Positions 9,043 to 17,798 of a DNA stretch of 64,000 nucleotides are shown here, in pieces. The stretch's first letter is position 1; each line of letters opens with the position of its first letter. This stretch comes from Phosphitispora fastidiosa. Its GTDB lineage: Bacteria; Bacillota; Thermincolia; Thermincolales; UBA2595. The notes below the pieces were generated by a model, which worked only from the letters and a program-made list of their open reading frames with translations, was not told where the DNA came from and did no database searches. The stretch is taken from the NCBI RefSeq assembly GCF_019008365.1, contig NZ_JAHHUL010000002.1, forward strand, positions 124,001-188,000, written 5' to 3'. Position numbers and translations under genes: made by a program.

Positions 9043-9315
9043 TAAATATTAAGATAAGATATTCTACAAAAACTATTTAAATTCCTTCGCCAACATCTAA
9101 CTAATCTGTCGAAATTTTCGGTTTTCCTTTGTTTTCATAATTTGACCATAATCTTGAAACTATATGCATGCCTGCAGGCATTTCGTATTTTTGAAGCTGT
9201 TTTCCGTATATCAGCCATAATATCAGGAAAAAATAAACATTGATTGTTAGTATGATCTTTTAAGCTTCAGAGTTTGCGCGCCAGAATAAAGTTAAGCAAG
9301 GGAAGGGGTTTTCAG

Positions 9316-9549
9316 ATGGCAGATGAAGTTATTATGTACACTACTAAAACATGACCGGCATGTCATCAGGTGAAAGAGTATCTTTCACGTAAAGGAGTCG
9401 GCTTCAGTGACTATGACGTAGCCACAGATGCCAAAGCCAGGCAGGAAATGTCTGAAAAGACAGGAAGTATGGCCGTTCCGACACTGGTCATCAACGGCGA
9501 AACCGTAATCGGTTTTGACAGGAATAAAATTGACAAACTGTTACACTAG
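9316..9549 (+). CDS. Glutaredoxin-like selenoprotein (UPAC active site, UGA = Sec)
   Basis: 77 aa when the in-frame TGA at 9352-9354 is read as selenocysteine. Thioredoxin-fold redox protein: start MADEVIMYTTKT, then U-P-A-C (Sec13, Cys16) where glutaredoxins carry CPxC, and a typical cis-proline segment MAVPTLVING before the C-terminal helix. Translation matches the family on both sides of the TGA without frameshift, and a SECIS-like hairpin follows at the right distance. Likely role is selenol-based thiol-disulfide exchange. An AAGGGG ribosome site precedes the ATG. The gene is alone on the plus strand and convergent with rnhA. I recall a named family of Uxx glutaredoxin-like selenoproteins, which this fits. 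Confidence 0.88.
9370..9388 (+). promoter_or_regulatory. Bacterial SECIS-like hairpin of the glutaredoxin-like selenoprotein
   Basis: GTGAAAG (9370-9376) pairs with CTTTCAC (9382-9388) over 7 bp. The AGTAT loop has G at its second position. The loop begins 22 bases after the UGA, inside the coding region, as expected for bacterial SelB-recruiting elements. Confidence 0.75.
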
Positions 9550-9554
9550 CAAGG

Positions 9555-9579
9555 GGCGGGTCCATCAGGCCCGCCTTTT
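9555..9579 (+). terminator. Terminator of the selenoprotein gene, overlapping rnhA 3' end
   Basis: GGCGGG (9555-9560) pairs with CCCGCC (9570-9575), extended inside by TCC/AGG, and TTTT follows. It begins 6 bases after the TAG of the selenoprotein gene and overlaps the last codons of convergent rnhA. Confidence 0.65.
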
Positions 9580-10002
9580 AATTTCATCCCGGGCCAGCCG
9601 GTCACACCTGTTATTATACTCATTATCAGAATGGCCCTTTACCTTTACCCACTCCACAGTGTGCTTTCCGGTTAGCTCCACCAGTTGTTTCCAAAGATCC
9701 TGGTTTTCCACAGAACCTTTGTTGCTGGTTTTCCACCCATTGCGCTGCCATTTCTCCAGCCAGTTCTGTTTGAAGGTATTCACCAGATAAGCGCTGTCAC
9801 TATATAAACTAACCCTACAGGGCTCCTTCAGCGCCTCCAGGGCTTTGACTGCAGCAGTCAGCTCCATCCGGTTGTTGGTGGTGTGGGCTTCATATCCCGA
9901 AATTTCCTTTTCACTTGAACCAAACATCAGGACTGCCCCCCAGCCGCCGGGTCCGGGGTTGTGGGAGCAGGCCCCGTCAGTATATATGGTTACTTCTTTC
10001 AT
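9565..10002 (-). CDS. rnhA: Ribonuclease HI
   Basis: 145 aa. Hydrolyses the RNA strand of RNA-DNA hybrids. The catalytic carboxylates are in place: D9 (YTDGAC), E47 (NNRMEL), D69 (YSDS) and D134, with H124 in VKGHS. Length is standard for the bacterial type I enzyme including the basic protrusion (WQRNGW). Monocistronic and convergent with the selenoprotein gene. Confidence 0.95.
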   Translation of the reverse strand: MKEVTIYTDGACSHNPGPGGWGAVLMFGSSEKEISGYEAHTTNNRMELTAAVKALEALKEPCRVSLYSDSAYLVNTFKQNWLEKWQRNGWKTSNKGSVENQDLWKQLVELTGKHTVEWVKVKGHSDNEYNNRCDRLARDEIKRRA

Positions 10003-10137
10003 GAAGTTGCTCCTTTAACTCTGTATTTCATGTGGTTATACCATTGACTTTAATATTTATGCACCAAAGATAAAATCCCTGCCAATTTGATAAATTTTCA
10101 CAGGAGTTAATTACCGCAATTTTATGATACCGTAATT

Positions 10138-11808
10138 TTAATGACTGGCTCCGGCCACTGAAGCGGGCTCCCTCTGCGGCCTGCCCTTGCTCATACTGTC
10201 AATAAGGTGGTCGGCTGTCCGGGCGGCAATGGCCATTACCGTCTCTGTGGGATTTGCCCCTCCAGAGGTGACAAAAACACTGGCATCACAAATGTAGAGA
10301 TTGGGAATATCATGGCTCTGACAGAACCGGTTGACCACCGACTTCTGTGGGTCAAGGCCCATCCGGCATCCGCCGTGAAGGTGTGCGGTATCGGGGACTA
10401 CAAAGGCCGGCCGGCCTCCCGCAGCCTCAAGTATCCTATTCGACATGGCCACCCCGTGAGCTATCAATTTATTATCATTGTCACCATAGCTGAAGGTAAC
10501 CAGCGCTCTTGGCAGGCCATACTCATCCTTTTCATCAGTAAGGGTTACTGTGTTGTCCGGTGATGGCAGCACTTCCCCTACTAAGGTTACCCGGGCATAA
10601 AAATTAAAGTCTATCATGATTTCCCTGAGCTGTTTCCCCCAGATACCGGCAGAGGCTGCCAGCGTTTTAGCCATAGCTACCGGGCGGCTGCCATGGGCGT
10701 TAAAAGTATATCCCCTGACAAAGCCCCGCTGCGGGTCAGTCTCATAGAATTCCTGGCTGACAGCCAGCACAGGGGTCCCCTTATAAAAGCGGATCTCATC
10801 ATCAAACCTGGCATAGATGTCATGACCGGTGTGGGGCATAATATATTTGCCCACCAGCCCGCTGCTGTTGGCCAGCCCCTCCGGATGCCGGGGAGTGGCT
10901 GAATTGAGCAGCAGCCTGGAGGTTTCTACCACAAATGCAGAAACAATTACCAGCCTGGCTTCCTGGCGGTAGTTCTGCCCGTCATGGACAAATTCGACTC
11001 CGGTTACCCGGTCGCCGTTCCTGTCGGTCAGTATCCTGGTCACCATACAGTCTGTCAGAATTTCCGCACCATGGCCTATGGCTTTGGGAATATGATGTAT
11101 CAGGGCGCTGTACTTGGCATTGGGCATACAGCCCTGATTGCAGAAACCCCTGTTAGTGCACGGGGGCCGCCCGTCAAAAGGGGCGGACAGGATAGCCAGG
11201 GGGGCAACGGTGCTCCTGAGCCCCACTGCTTCACAACCCCTCCGGAAAACCTGTGCATTGGCGCTGATAGGCTCCCGCTCCGGATATGGGTAAGGCCCGT
11301 GGAAGGCGCCCCAGGGAAACACCCTGGGACCGGAAACCTTTATTTCCTGTTCTATTTTGCTGTAATAGGGCTCCAGGTCCCGGTAAGTGATAGGCCAGTC
11401 TTCTCCTACACCGTCAAGGGTTTTGGTCCGGAAGTCGCTTTCATGGAAGCGGTAAAACACTCCGGTGAAGTGTACCGTGCCTCCCCCAACTCCCCGCCCC
11501 GAATTATTATGCCCCATACTCAGGGGGTCACTGCCGGAGACAATCCGGGTATCATTCCAGGCCAATTTCTGCATTGCCAGTTCATCACTGGCAAAATCCG
11601 TCTGGGGATTCCAGAAGGGCCCGGCTTCAACCACCACAACCTCCAGACCGGCCCGGCTGAGTTCACAGGCCAGTACACTTCCTGCTGCACCCGCCCCGAC
11701 AATGCAGATATCAACCTCGCTGGAACCATATTTTCGTTTATTCAGATGCTGATACCTGTGACCGCTATAGTGGTCACAGTTGCGTTTTACGTAATCTCTA
11801 TTTTCCAT
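10138..11808 (-). CDS. GMC-family FAD oxidoreductase (large subunit of a membrane dehydrogenase)
   Basis: 556 aa. N-terminal FAD Rossmann motif VGAGAAGSVLACEL with VVVVEAG, and C-terminal GMC signatures HLHGGCRMG and GGANPTETVMAIAART. Resembles the large subunit of gluconate/sorbitol-type dehydrogenases, oxidising an alcohol or sugar acid; the substrate cannot be read from sequence. It overlaps the upstream small-subunit gene by 11 bp, forming a three-gene operon with the small membrane protein. Confidence 0.9.
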   Translation of the reverse strand: MENRDYVKRNCDHYSGHRYQHLNKRKYGSSEVDICIVGAGAAGSVLACELSRAGLEVVVVEAGPFWNPQTDFASDELAMQKLAWNDTRIVSGSDPLSMGHNNSGRGVGGGTVHFTGVFYRFHESDFRTKTLDGVGEDWPITYRDLEPYYSKIEQEIKVSGPRVFPWGAFHGPYPYPEREPISANAQVFRRGCEAVGLRSTVAPLAILSAPFDGRPPCTNRGFCNQGCMPNAKYSALIHHIPKAIGHGAEILTDCMVTRILTDRNGDRVTGVEFVHDGQNYRQEARLVIVSAFVVETSRLLLNSATPRHPEGLANSSGLVGKYIMPHTGHDIYARFDDEIRFYKGTPVLAVSQEFYETDPQRGFVRGYTFNAHGSRPVAMAKTLAASAGIWGKQLREIMIDFNFYARVTLVGEVLPSPDNTVTLTDEKDEYGLPRALVTFSYGDNDNKLIAHGVAMSNRILEAAGGRPAFVVPDTAHLHGGCRMGLDPQKSVVNRFCQSHDIPNLYICDASVFVTSGGANPTETVMAIAARTADHLIDSMSKGRPQREPASVAGASH

Positions 11809-12415
11809 TTGCTTTGGCCTCCCATGGCTCTACCAGTCCTTCTTCTATCCTTACATAAATCTGCGGATATACCGGCCCCCCGTAGCCTATTTCTGACCAG
11901 ACATCGGGATGGGAATAGTAAGCAGAGATCATTTCAGATGCAAGCTTATTAAACAGCGCCTTCTGGGGGACCAGTGACCATTGGGGGTTGTAGGCCGCTT
12001 TTCCCTGCTGCAGGTCTGCCAGCAATTGAAACTGCTGTTCAACTTCAAGACTTCCAAAATCACAGCCATAGCTCAATCGGGCGGCATGGTCAATGGCCTT
12101 AAGCCCCTCCCTGACAAGAACCCTTGCAGGGGGCAGGCCCTTCTTCCGTTCCCCTTCACCTGTCTCCTCTGCAAATTTCCCATCACAATGATGTACAATC
12201 CATTCAATAATATCAGCCCTGTTGTCATAAACTATATGTTCTGCAATAATCGAGAGATATCCCCATTCCCGTTCCGACAGGAACCGCCGTTTTGAGAAAG
12301 GTCCCAGGCGTTTTCTGACAATTTCTCTGGTATGGGAATCCCACTCATCCATGCGGTCAAGCACATTATAGCCTTGATAATGGCTGTCTACAGTGCTCAT
12401 ATTTTCAGCCTCCAT
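11798..12415 (-). CDS. Gluconate 2-dehydrogenase subunit 3 family protein
   Basis: 205 aa, matching the small-subunit family that accompanies GMC large subunits (LSEREWGYLSIIAEHIVYD near the N-terminus and a C-terminal GYGGPVYPQIY). GGAGG precedes the ATG at 12415. It lacks an obvious twin-arginine signal. It overlaps the GMC gene by 11 bp and starts right after the small membrane protein gene. Confidence 0.85.
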   Translation of the reverse strand: MEAENMSTVDSHYQGYNVLDRMDEWDSHTREIVRKRLGPFSKRRFLSEREWGYLSIIAEHIVYDNRADIIEWIVHHCDGKFAEETGEGERKKGLPPARVLVREGLKAIDHAARLSYGCDFGSLEVEQQFQLLADLQQGKAAYNPQWSLVPQKALFNKLASEMISAYYSHPDVWSEIGYGGPVYPQIYVRIEEGLVEPWEAKANGK

Positions 12416-12418
12416 CTG

Positions 12419-12823
12419 TCACCACCTCCAATACAGGGCGATGAGCCCCAGCAGCGATATGGCTGTTACCATTAATGGCAGAGTAATCGGGGGACCGACC
12501 AGAAAGTTGTTCAGGCGATACCCGTCAACCCGTTCACCTACTCCTTCAAAGTGAAGGACAAATCCGCCAACTCCCGCCAAAGCCCCTATAGATAGCAGCA
12601 CAAGCAGAATTGTCCGCATCGCCGGGACGTTGTAAAAGCCAGCTGCCAGCAGCAAAAGCCCCAATGCCGGGGAAGCTGCTACCGGCACCCACATAGTCCA
12701 GTTCCTAAAATTCTGCCTGTAGTGAAAAAGGGTCACCTGTAAACCAATCAGCAGGAAAGCCATTCCGGCAAACAGTATAATCACCCTCTGCCACGGCCAG
12801 CCGGTCCAGAACAATAACATCAT
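12419..12823 (-). CDS. Hypothetical four-TM membrane protein of the GMC operon
   Basis: 134 aa with four hydrophobic helices (about 12-30, 43-62, 68-88 and 112-131). First gene of the operon, 3 bp upstream of the subunit 3 gene. Position suggests it anchors the dehydrogenase or connects it to the quinone pool. No haem ligand pattern is evident and I do not recognise the family. Confidence 0.65.
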   Translation of the reverse strand: MMLLFWTGWPWQRVIILFAGMAFLLIGLQVTLFHYRQNFRNWTMWVPVAASPALGLLLLAAGFYNVPAMRTILLVLLSIGALAGVGGFVLHFEGVGERVDGYRLNNFLVGPPITLPLMVTAISLLGLIALYWRW

Positions 12824-12886
12824 CCTCCTTTGTGTGTTTACTCTTTAATTTGTGTTTACCCCTTATTATCTCCCTGAGGATAAATA

Positions 12887-12931
12887 TTAATTAAAAGGGG
12901 ACTACTCCCAAGATTTTTCTGGGACAGTCCC
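12887..12931 (-). terminator. Terminator of the methyltransferase gene
   Basis: On the minus strand GGGACT-G-TCCCA pairs with TGGGA-GT-AGTCCC around an AT-rich loop, and CTTTTAATT follows. It starts 5 bases after the methyltransferase stop. Confidence 0.7.
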
Positions 12932-12935
12932 GCTC

Positions 12936-13538
12936 TCATACATCACATATATAGATACACATCCAATTGGAAAAAGCAATTTTTTCACACCATGGGAAAA
13001 CCGCTGCCACCTGCCTGTCTATAGCCTTAATGTAATCTCTATAAAAGCTCCCTTCCAGGAGTTCAATGGCCCAAATCACCGGATTCAATGTTCTTGCCAG
13101 ATCAAAAATTACCACCTTCTGCCCGGCAGCCCGCCGCATTTGTTCCAGAACAAAAAGCCTGTGGCTGTCATTCATATCATGAAGGCAGTAGGCAGATACA
13201 ACCATGTCAAAAGACCCAGGCTCAAAACAGCTTATCTCGTGAGCTGCCATTTCCCTGAATTCAATTTTATCACCATAGACTTTTCTTGCTTCATTCAGCA
13301 TCTCAGGTGAAAAATCAATCCCGGTAACGCGGGAGCTATACTCTGATAAAATCCCGGCCAAAGCGCCGGTACCGGTTCCCACATCAAGTACTCTGGTGCT
13401 GTCATTGATGGCAACCCGCTGTAATAAAAGCGGGATTGCCGCCCTGTAGTCCTGACGCATCTTTTGGTTGATTACCTGAAAAGCAGGCAGCCAGCGTTGA
13501 TAGAATTTTTTGATCTTCCTGGACTTTTTGTCAAGCAA
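12936..13538 (-). CDS. Class I SAM-dependent methyltransferase
   Basis: 200 aa. SAM-binding motif I is VLDVGTGTGALA (about residues 49-60), motif II region VTGIDFSPEML, and later SAYCLHDM. Fits the UbiE/MenG-like or generic class I fold. Substrate unknown. It lies 17 bp downstream of the spore lipoprotein gene and has its own terminator. Confidence 0.8.
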   Translation of the reverse strand: MLDKKSRKIKKFYQRWLPAFQVINQKMRQDYRAAIPLLLQRVAINDSTRVLDVGTGTGALAGILSEYSSRVTGIDFSPEMLNEARKVYGDKIEFREMAAHEISCFEPGSFDMVVSAYCLHDMNDSHRLFVLEQMRRAAGQKVVIFDLARTLNPVIWAIELLEGSFYRDYIKAIDRQVAAVFPWCEKIAFSNWMCIYICDV

Positions 13539-13555
13539 CTCGTCACCACTTCCCC

Positions 13556-14092
13556 TTACCGCTGACCCTCCTGAACAATTCTCCGTTCAATTTCTGCTAT
13601 ATCCATCGCAAAATCAGATACCTGCCTGCCACTGGCGATTCCCTTGGCTACGCCTTTTATCCGGGATACCGTGGCCTTGTCTGTAGTAACGTAGACCCTG
13701 GCCAGCCGCCTGTCAGCCCCCATTATGCGGTCAGCAATCTCTTTTTTGGCTGTCCCCGGCAGCGCACCTGCCCTGTTTTCCATTTCAATTCCCACAAAGG
13801 CAGCGGTATTTGCCAGGGCTACATAGGCCCTGTCCACCCCCGGAACACCGGAAGCCAGTGAAGCCAATCCAGAGGCCGCCCTGTCGAGTTCTTCAGGTGT
13901 TACCGGAATCCCCTTGGGAGCAGGCTGTCTGGCCTGGTCGGCAGACAACCTTGGCATTGTCTTGGGCAGCAGCTTGTTATCCGGATTAATTGGTTTCTTG
14001 GCTGGTGTACAGCCACCTGCAGGCACAATAATAACTGTAACCACAAAAAACACCGCAAGCATTTTTTTCAACAACTGCAGCAGCTTCTTCAA
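13556..14092 (-). CDS. YhcN/YlaJ-family sporulation lipoprotein
   Basis: Lipoprotein with a classic signal peptide and lipobox (VPAGGC), then a YhcN/YlaJ-type domain (SGVPGVDRAYVALANTAAFVG and a C-terminal Arg/Glu-rich helix). Family members sit in the spore inner membrane or cortex. I choose the TTG at 14092 because AAGGGGATGA lies just upstream and the protein then starts with a basic n-region and a hydrophobic core. The ATG at 14128 would add 12 polar residues ahead of the signal. Confidence 0.8.
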   Translation of the reverse strand: MKKLLQLLKKMLAVFFVVTVIIVPAGGCTPAKKPINPDNKLLPKTMPRLSADQARQPAPKGIPVTPEELDRAASGLASLASGVPGVDRAYVALANTAAFVGIEMENRAGALPGTAKKEIADRIMGADRRLARVYVTTDKATVSRIKGVAKGIASGRQVSDFAMDIAEIERRIVQEGQR

Positions 14093-14277
14093 TATTGTGT
14101 CATCCCCTTTTCCCAAACCGCGGGACATTTGTCATCAGAAATCCCTTGGTCGTTTTGTTGTTATTATGAGAAGAAAAGGGGAAAAAAATGTGCTCTATAG
14201 TGGGGTCCTTCCGCAGCAAAATGGTTGCTCCATTGGTATAAGAATAGCTTAACACTACGGTAAATCGAGGTCAAATT

Positions 14278-14306
14278 GAAAAAACCGGATGCCTGAAACA
14301 TCCGGT
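14278..14306 (-). terminator. Terminator-like hairpin, first copy
   Basis: ACCGGATG (14284-14291) pairs with CATCCGGT (14299-14306). On the minus strand it is followed by TTTTTT. It probably terminates the Fe-S gene transcript, although a GC-rich element now lies between it and that gene. Confidence 0.6.
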
Positions 14307-14543
14307 CAGGCTGTTGACAAAGTCAGTAATTTTGAGCTTAAAATGTTAAAAGACAGGGGTAGATGTGTTCCGGCTGGCGGAGTCTATCGTCCGACCGGCC
14401 AGCGACCCGCGAAGCGGGAGCTGCTGCCGGCGGAGATGTAGCCCGCCGGAGGAATTCATCTACCCCTGTCCATATTACAATTTAATGCTTAAAAATGTTA
14501 TTGGGTTTGTCAATAAGCTGACCGGATGCCTGAAACATCCGGT
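14284..14543. repeat. Nested palindromic element between two copies of the same hairpin
   Basis: The hairpin ACCGGATG-CCTGAAA-CATCCGGT occurs at 14284-14306 and again at 14521-14543 with its loop in the same orientation. Flanks just inside are near-complementary (GCTGTTGACAAA against TTTGTCAATAAGC). Inside is a 14-bp perfect inverted repeat, GACAGGGGTAGATG (14352-14365) with 14457-14470. It encloses three GC-rich hairpins: GCTGGC/GCCAGC, CCCGC-GAA-GCGGG, and CCGGCGG/CCGCCGG. No ORF. It resembles a structured RNA or a small mobile palindromic element. It fills the gap 14093-14556. Confidence 0.7.
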
Positions 14544-14556
14544 TTTCCAATATAGC

Positions 14557-15802
14557 TTATTGCCCAAAAACTGAAATATTGACTAATTCCATCAAATGCC
14601 TGACACTGATGTCAGACTCTGCCTTGGCAGCTCCGGTCTGAAGGCCCAGAAAACAGGTGGGGCAAGGTGTGACGATAGCTGCGGCCTCTGTCCTTTCCGC
14701 TTCTTTTATCCGCTCCGCAGCGGCCAGAGCCTGAATTTCGGGGAATCCCATCTTCAAGCCGCCCCCCATGCCGCAGCACCTGGAATTTTGCCTGATCCGC
14801 TCCATTTCCAGCAGTTCCACCCCCGGCACAGCCTGGAGGACCCGCCTGGGCGCATCATATATCCCGTTATGGCGGCCCAAGGTGGCAGGGATCGTGATAA
14901 GTCACCTGCATGGTAACCGGGTTAACCGGCTGCAGTCTCTCTTCCCGGATCAGCATATCTATATACTCTATTGCATGGAACACCTTAAAATTTATTTCCT
15001 TGATTCTGGGATAGTCCTGAAAAATGGTCTTAAAGCAGCCGGCACAGTTAGTAACCAGGGTATCGATACCCAGGCTGTTCAAAAGGTCTATATTCTCAAT
15101 AGCCTTTGCGGCAAAATCACCGTCACCCATGCGGCGGAGTTTGCCCCGGCAGCAGTTCTCCTGATTGCCCAGGACACCAAATTTCACCCCGGCCTTATGC
15201 ATCAGGTTAGCTACCCACTGGGCTACCAGGTTGATCTCCGGATTATAGCTTGCTGTACAGCCCAGATAGAAAAGCACCGGCTGAGGTGATTGCGTAATCA
15301 GCGGCAGGTCCTGGTAGAGAGTCCCCTGCTCCAGCCCTCTTGGCATCCACAGGCCACGGTTCTCCTGTGGTTCCTTAAAAGGATTCTCATATTTTTTCAG
15401 AACCCGGAGGTACTCGGCCTGATTGGGGAGCGGGCCCAAACCTGCTTCCACAACCGCCTCCCTAAGGGCTTCCCAAAGTTCGGCAGTGTCAATCCTGGAC
15501 GGACAGACAAAGTGACACTGGCCGCAGGCAGTACATTCATAAAGAACCTCGATGAGGCGGTCCACCTGTGCTTTACTGAACCGTCCGCCGGCAAAGAGCC
15601 TTGCCCGAAGCCCATGCTGACCTTTTAACAGCTTCTTTAGTGCAGTAATCCGGTTACCGGGAATCAGGTCCTCAGACCTGTCAACAGCATAAATGGGACA
15701 CCATTTCATGCACTCCCCACAGCGGGAACAGGCATCAAGTTCTATTAGCTGCCTGGGGCTCAGACAACTCAGCGGTATTTTATTCTTAGCGGAGATACCC
15801 AT
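14557..15802 (-). pseudogene. HdrD/GlcF-like Fe-S (CCG-domain) protein with 1-nt frameshift
   Basis: Two overlapping frames give one about 415-aa protein. The N-terminus has two 4Fe-4S motifs (CSRCGECMKWCP and CTACGQCHFVCP). A first CCG domain follows (FYLGC, ENCCRGK, NCAGC), then a second that begins YHDPCHLG. The frame breaks there at a GGG run (14876-14878 on the plus strand) and resumes as RHNGIYDAPRRV, with SRCCGMGGG and CPTC further on. One extra G explains it. It may be a sequencing error, a true mutation or a +1 recoding site. Homologues (HdrD, DsrK, TmcB) reduce disulfides or relay electrons from a membrane haem-b partner, which is the next gene upstream (17-bp overlap). Confidence 0.8.
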
Positions 15803-16580
15803 ATAAATCCCTCCTTAGCTCTTCTTCTGAGGCATTTATAACTATTTCGGCAGGCGCTGCAAATACGTGTACCATCTTACTGAAGGGTAGATAGGCCACA
15901 AAAGCAGCAGTAAGGGTGGCATGAAAGGTCCAGAGTGCAGTCATCAGGGACCCCGGTATCTGTCTGCCGGCAACTAATCCCGCCATGAATTCAGCCACAA
16001 AAGAATACTCAAAAGCCGGCACCCATGGGGTTGCTGCAATCCGCAGAGCCTCCAGCAGGAAACCCGTTAAAACCAGCAGCAGCAGGAAACCCAAGGCAGC
16101 AGTGTCACTTAACCGGGTATCAATTCTATCAGGTCCGGTGGTAAAACGCCCGATTAGGGCTGCGGCTGCCCCGGCCAGAACCATCAAGCCGGCTAGATCA
16201 CCGACAAATTTATAATAAAGGTATCCGGATCCCATCGTAAAAAACTCGAAAAATGCCGAATCACCGGGGACCATTTTGAGCAATACTCCTATTGTCGAAA
16301 GACTCAGCAATCCTATGAAGCCCCAGAATATCAGAATATGGTTCAGCCACCTGAAAAAGCCCCGGGCAAAAAGCTGTCTCTGCAGCAGGACCTCATTAAA
16401 AAACACCTTTATCATCGCCCCAAGGCTGGGGTTATTCCGAAACAACCGGGCCTTTCCGCTGAAATAAAAGTTCAGGTTGTCAGCCATACCAATGATAAAG
16501 ACAGCCATTCCAATTGTCTGGATAATAATGAAGTACAGCCACGGTTTGTAGTAAATTATATCTGTTCCAAACGGGCTCAT
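15786..16580 (-). CDS. NarI/HdrE-like membrane cytochrome b subunit
   Basis: 264 aa with about five or six membrane helices. Candidate haem histidines lie in RWLNHILIFWG and in LWTFHATLTAAF with a later KMVHVF, as in nitrate reductase gamma and HdrE/DsrM subunits. It precedes and overlaps the CCG-domain Fe-S gene, the standard HdrED/DsrMK pairing for quinone-linked electron transfer. Confidence 0.82.
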   Translation of the reverse strand: MSPFGTDIIYYKPWLYFIIIQTIGMAVFIIGMADNLNFYFSGKARLFRNNPSLGAMIKVFFNEVLLQRQLFARGFFRWLNHILIFWGFIGLLSLSTIGVLLKMVPGDSAFFEFFTMGSGYLYYKFVGDLAGLMVLAGAAAALIGRFTTGPDRIDTRLSDTAALGFLLLLVLTGFLLEALRIAATPWVPAFEYSFVAEFMAGLVAGRQIPGSLMTALWTFHATLTAAFVAYLPFSKMVHVFAAPAEIVINASEEELRRDLYGYLR

Positions 16581-16626
16581 AAAACGAACATTTATTTGTC
16601 ACTCTGTCTGAACATTCTTTGTCAAT

Positions 16627-17787
16627 CTATATGAACCTCAGGGCCTCTGCCGGATCCAGTTTGGCTGCCCTTGATGCCGGATAGAGACTGGCCAAAAGTC
16701 CTGCTGCCACCGCACCTGTCAGGACAGCGGCGCCCAGCAGCGGGTTCCATGAAATGCTCAGTTGGAAATCCGCAAACAGAGGGGCAGTAAGCCAGGCCGC
16801 ACCCATACCGGCAAAGTAGCCGGCTGCAGCGCTAATACCGGTGATAATCCCTGCCTCCAGCAGTATTATTTTGGTAATATGCGCCTTCCGGAAACCTATG
16901 GCACGCAGTATCCCTATTTCCCTGGTCCTTTCATTCACAGACGCGGTGGTTGTTGAAGCTATTATCAGAACAGCTATCAGGGCCATCACCAGAGAGACCA
17001 CCAGAGAAAAACTGCTAAACCTTTCCACAAGCTCCATTCTGGCTTCAGATGCCTCTTTGACAATCCTTACCCTGGTATCGGGAAGTTTTTCGGAGAGTTC
17101 CCCGGAAACCCTTACAGCCAGAGCCTCATCCCTAGGGGTAGTAACCTCAATAAAACTGTACCCGTCAGGCTTTTGCAGAGCCTCCCGGGCAGTGGCTATG
17201 CCGGTAAAAACTATGCCATCCTCCTCTTCCCCGGTTTCCTTAAGGATACCGGTTACAGTCAGCTTTTGGCCATTGACATTTATAGCGCTGCCCAGGGAAG
17301 TCCTGTATTTGCCGGCAACCCTGGCGCCAATCAGAGCCTGCCCTTCCCGGTCAGGCAAGCTGCCGTCCAAATCCCACCAGGGCTTTATCTTAAGTTCACT
17401 GTCAAAATCCACCCCTACCAGTAAAACCTTAGCGCCTTCCGTGACCGCCATCCCCATTACCTTTGGGGCAATTACCCTGATCTTTTCAGCATCAGTTACG
17501 GAACGGATTACCTCAGGTGTATCTGCAGGAAGGTCTGTTACATTATATGAAACACCTGACACCACCGGAATACCACCAACTGAAAATGAAGCCGATTCAG
17601 TTTCCGGTGACACCGCTATTGTGATACCTGTTTCACTGATTTTCCGGTTCACACTTTGTTCCATGGCCCCTGTAAGTGTGAAAAGAGTCACTATTGTGGC
17701 AATACCGAAAAATATCCCGAATACCATAAATAACAGCTTTGTTTTGCGGCGCTGCAGGTTTTTCAGGGCTATATCTTTTAACTGCAT
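16627..17787 (-). CDS. FtsX/MacB-type ABC transporter permease (second)
   Basis: 386 aa. One N-terminal helix (KLLFMVFGIFFGIATIV), a large extracytoplasmic MacB-PCD-like domain, and three C-terminal helices with the family motif RTREIGILRAIGFRKAHI and a PASRAAKLDPAEALR ending. Close paralogue of the permease at 18515-19672. The two flank the ATPase gene in one operon. Confidence 0.9.
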   Translation of the reverse strand: MQLKDIALKNLQRRKTKLLFMVFGIFFGIATIVTLFTLTGAMEQSVNRKISETGITIAVSPETESASFSVGGIPVVSGVSYNVTDLPADTPEVIRSVTDAEKIRVIAPKVMGMAVTEGAKVLLVGVDFDSELKIKPWWDLDGSLPDREGQALIGARVAGKYRTSLGSAINVNGQKLTVTGILKETGEEEDGIVFTGIATAREALQKPDGYSFIEVTTPRDEALAVRVSGELSEKLPDTRVRIVKEASEARMELVERFSSFSLVVSLVMALIAVLIIASTTTASVNERTREIGILRAIGFRKAHITKIILLEAGIITGISAAAGYFAGMGAAWLTAPLFADFQLSISWNPLLGAAVLTGAVAAGLLASLYPASRAAKLDPAEALRFI

Positions 17788-17798
17788 CTGCCTGCCTC

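Noticed and set aside
12898..12931. GGGACNGTCCC palindrome similar to one near 26070, suggesting a dispersed repeat family
   Set aside because: Each copy is part of a separate intrinsic terminator (methyltransferase gene; SAM riboswitch platform), so shared sequence is more simply a common stem pattern.
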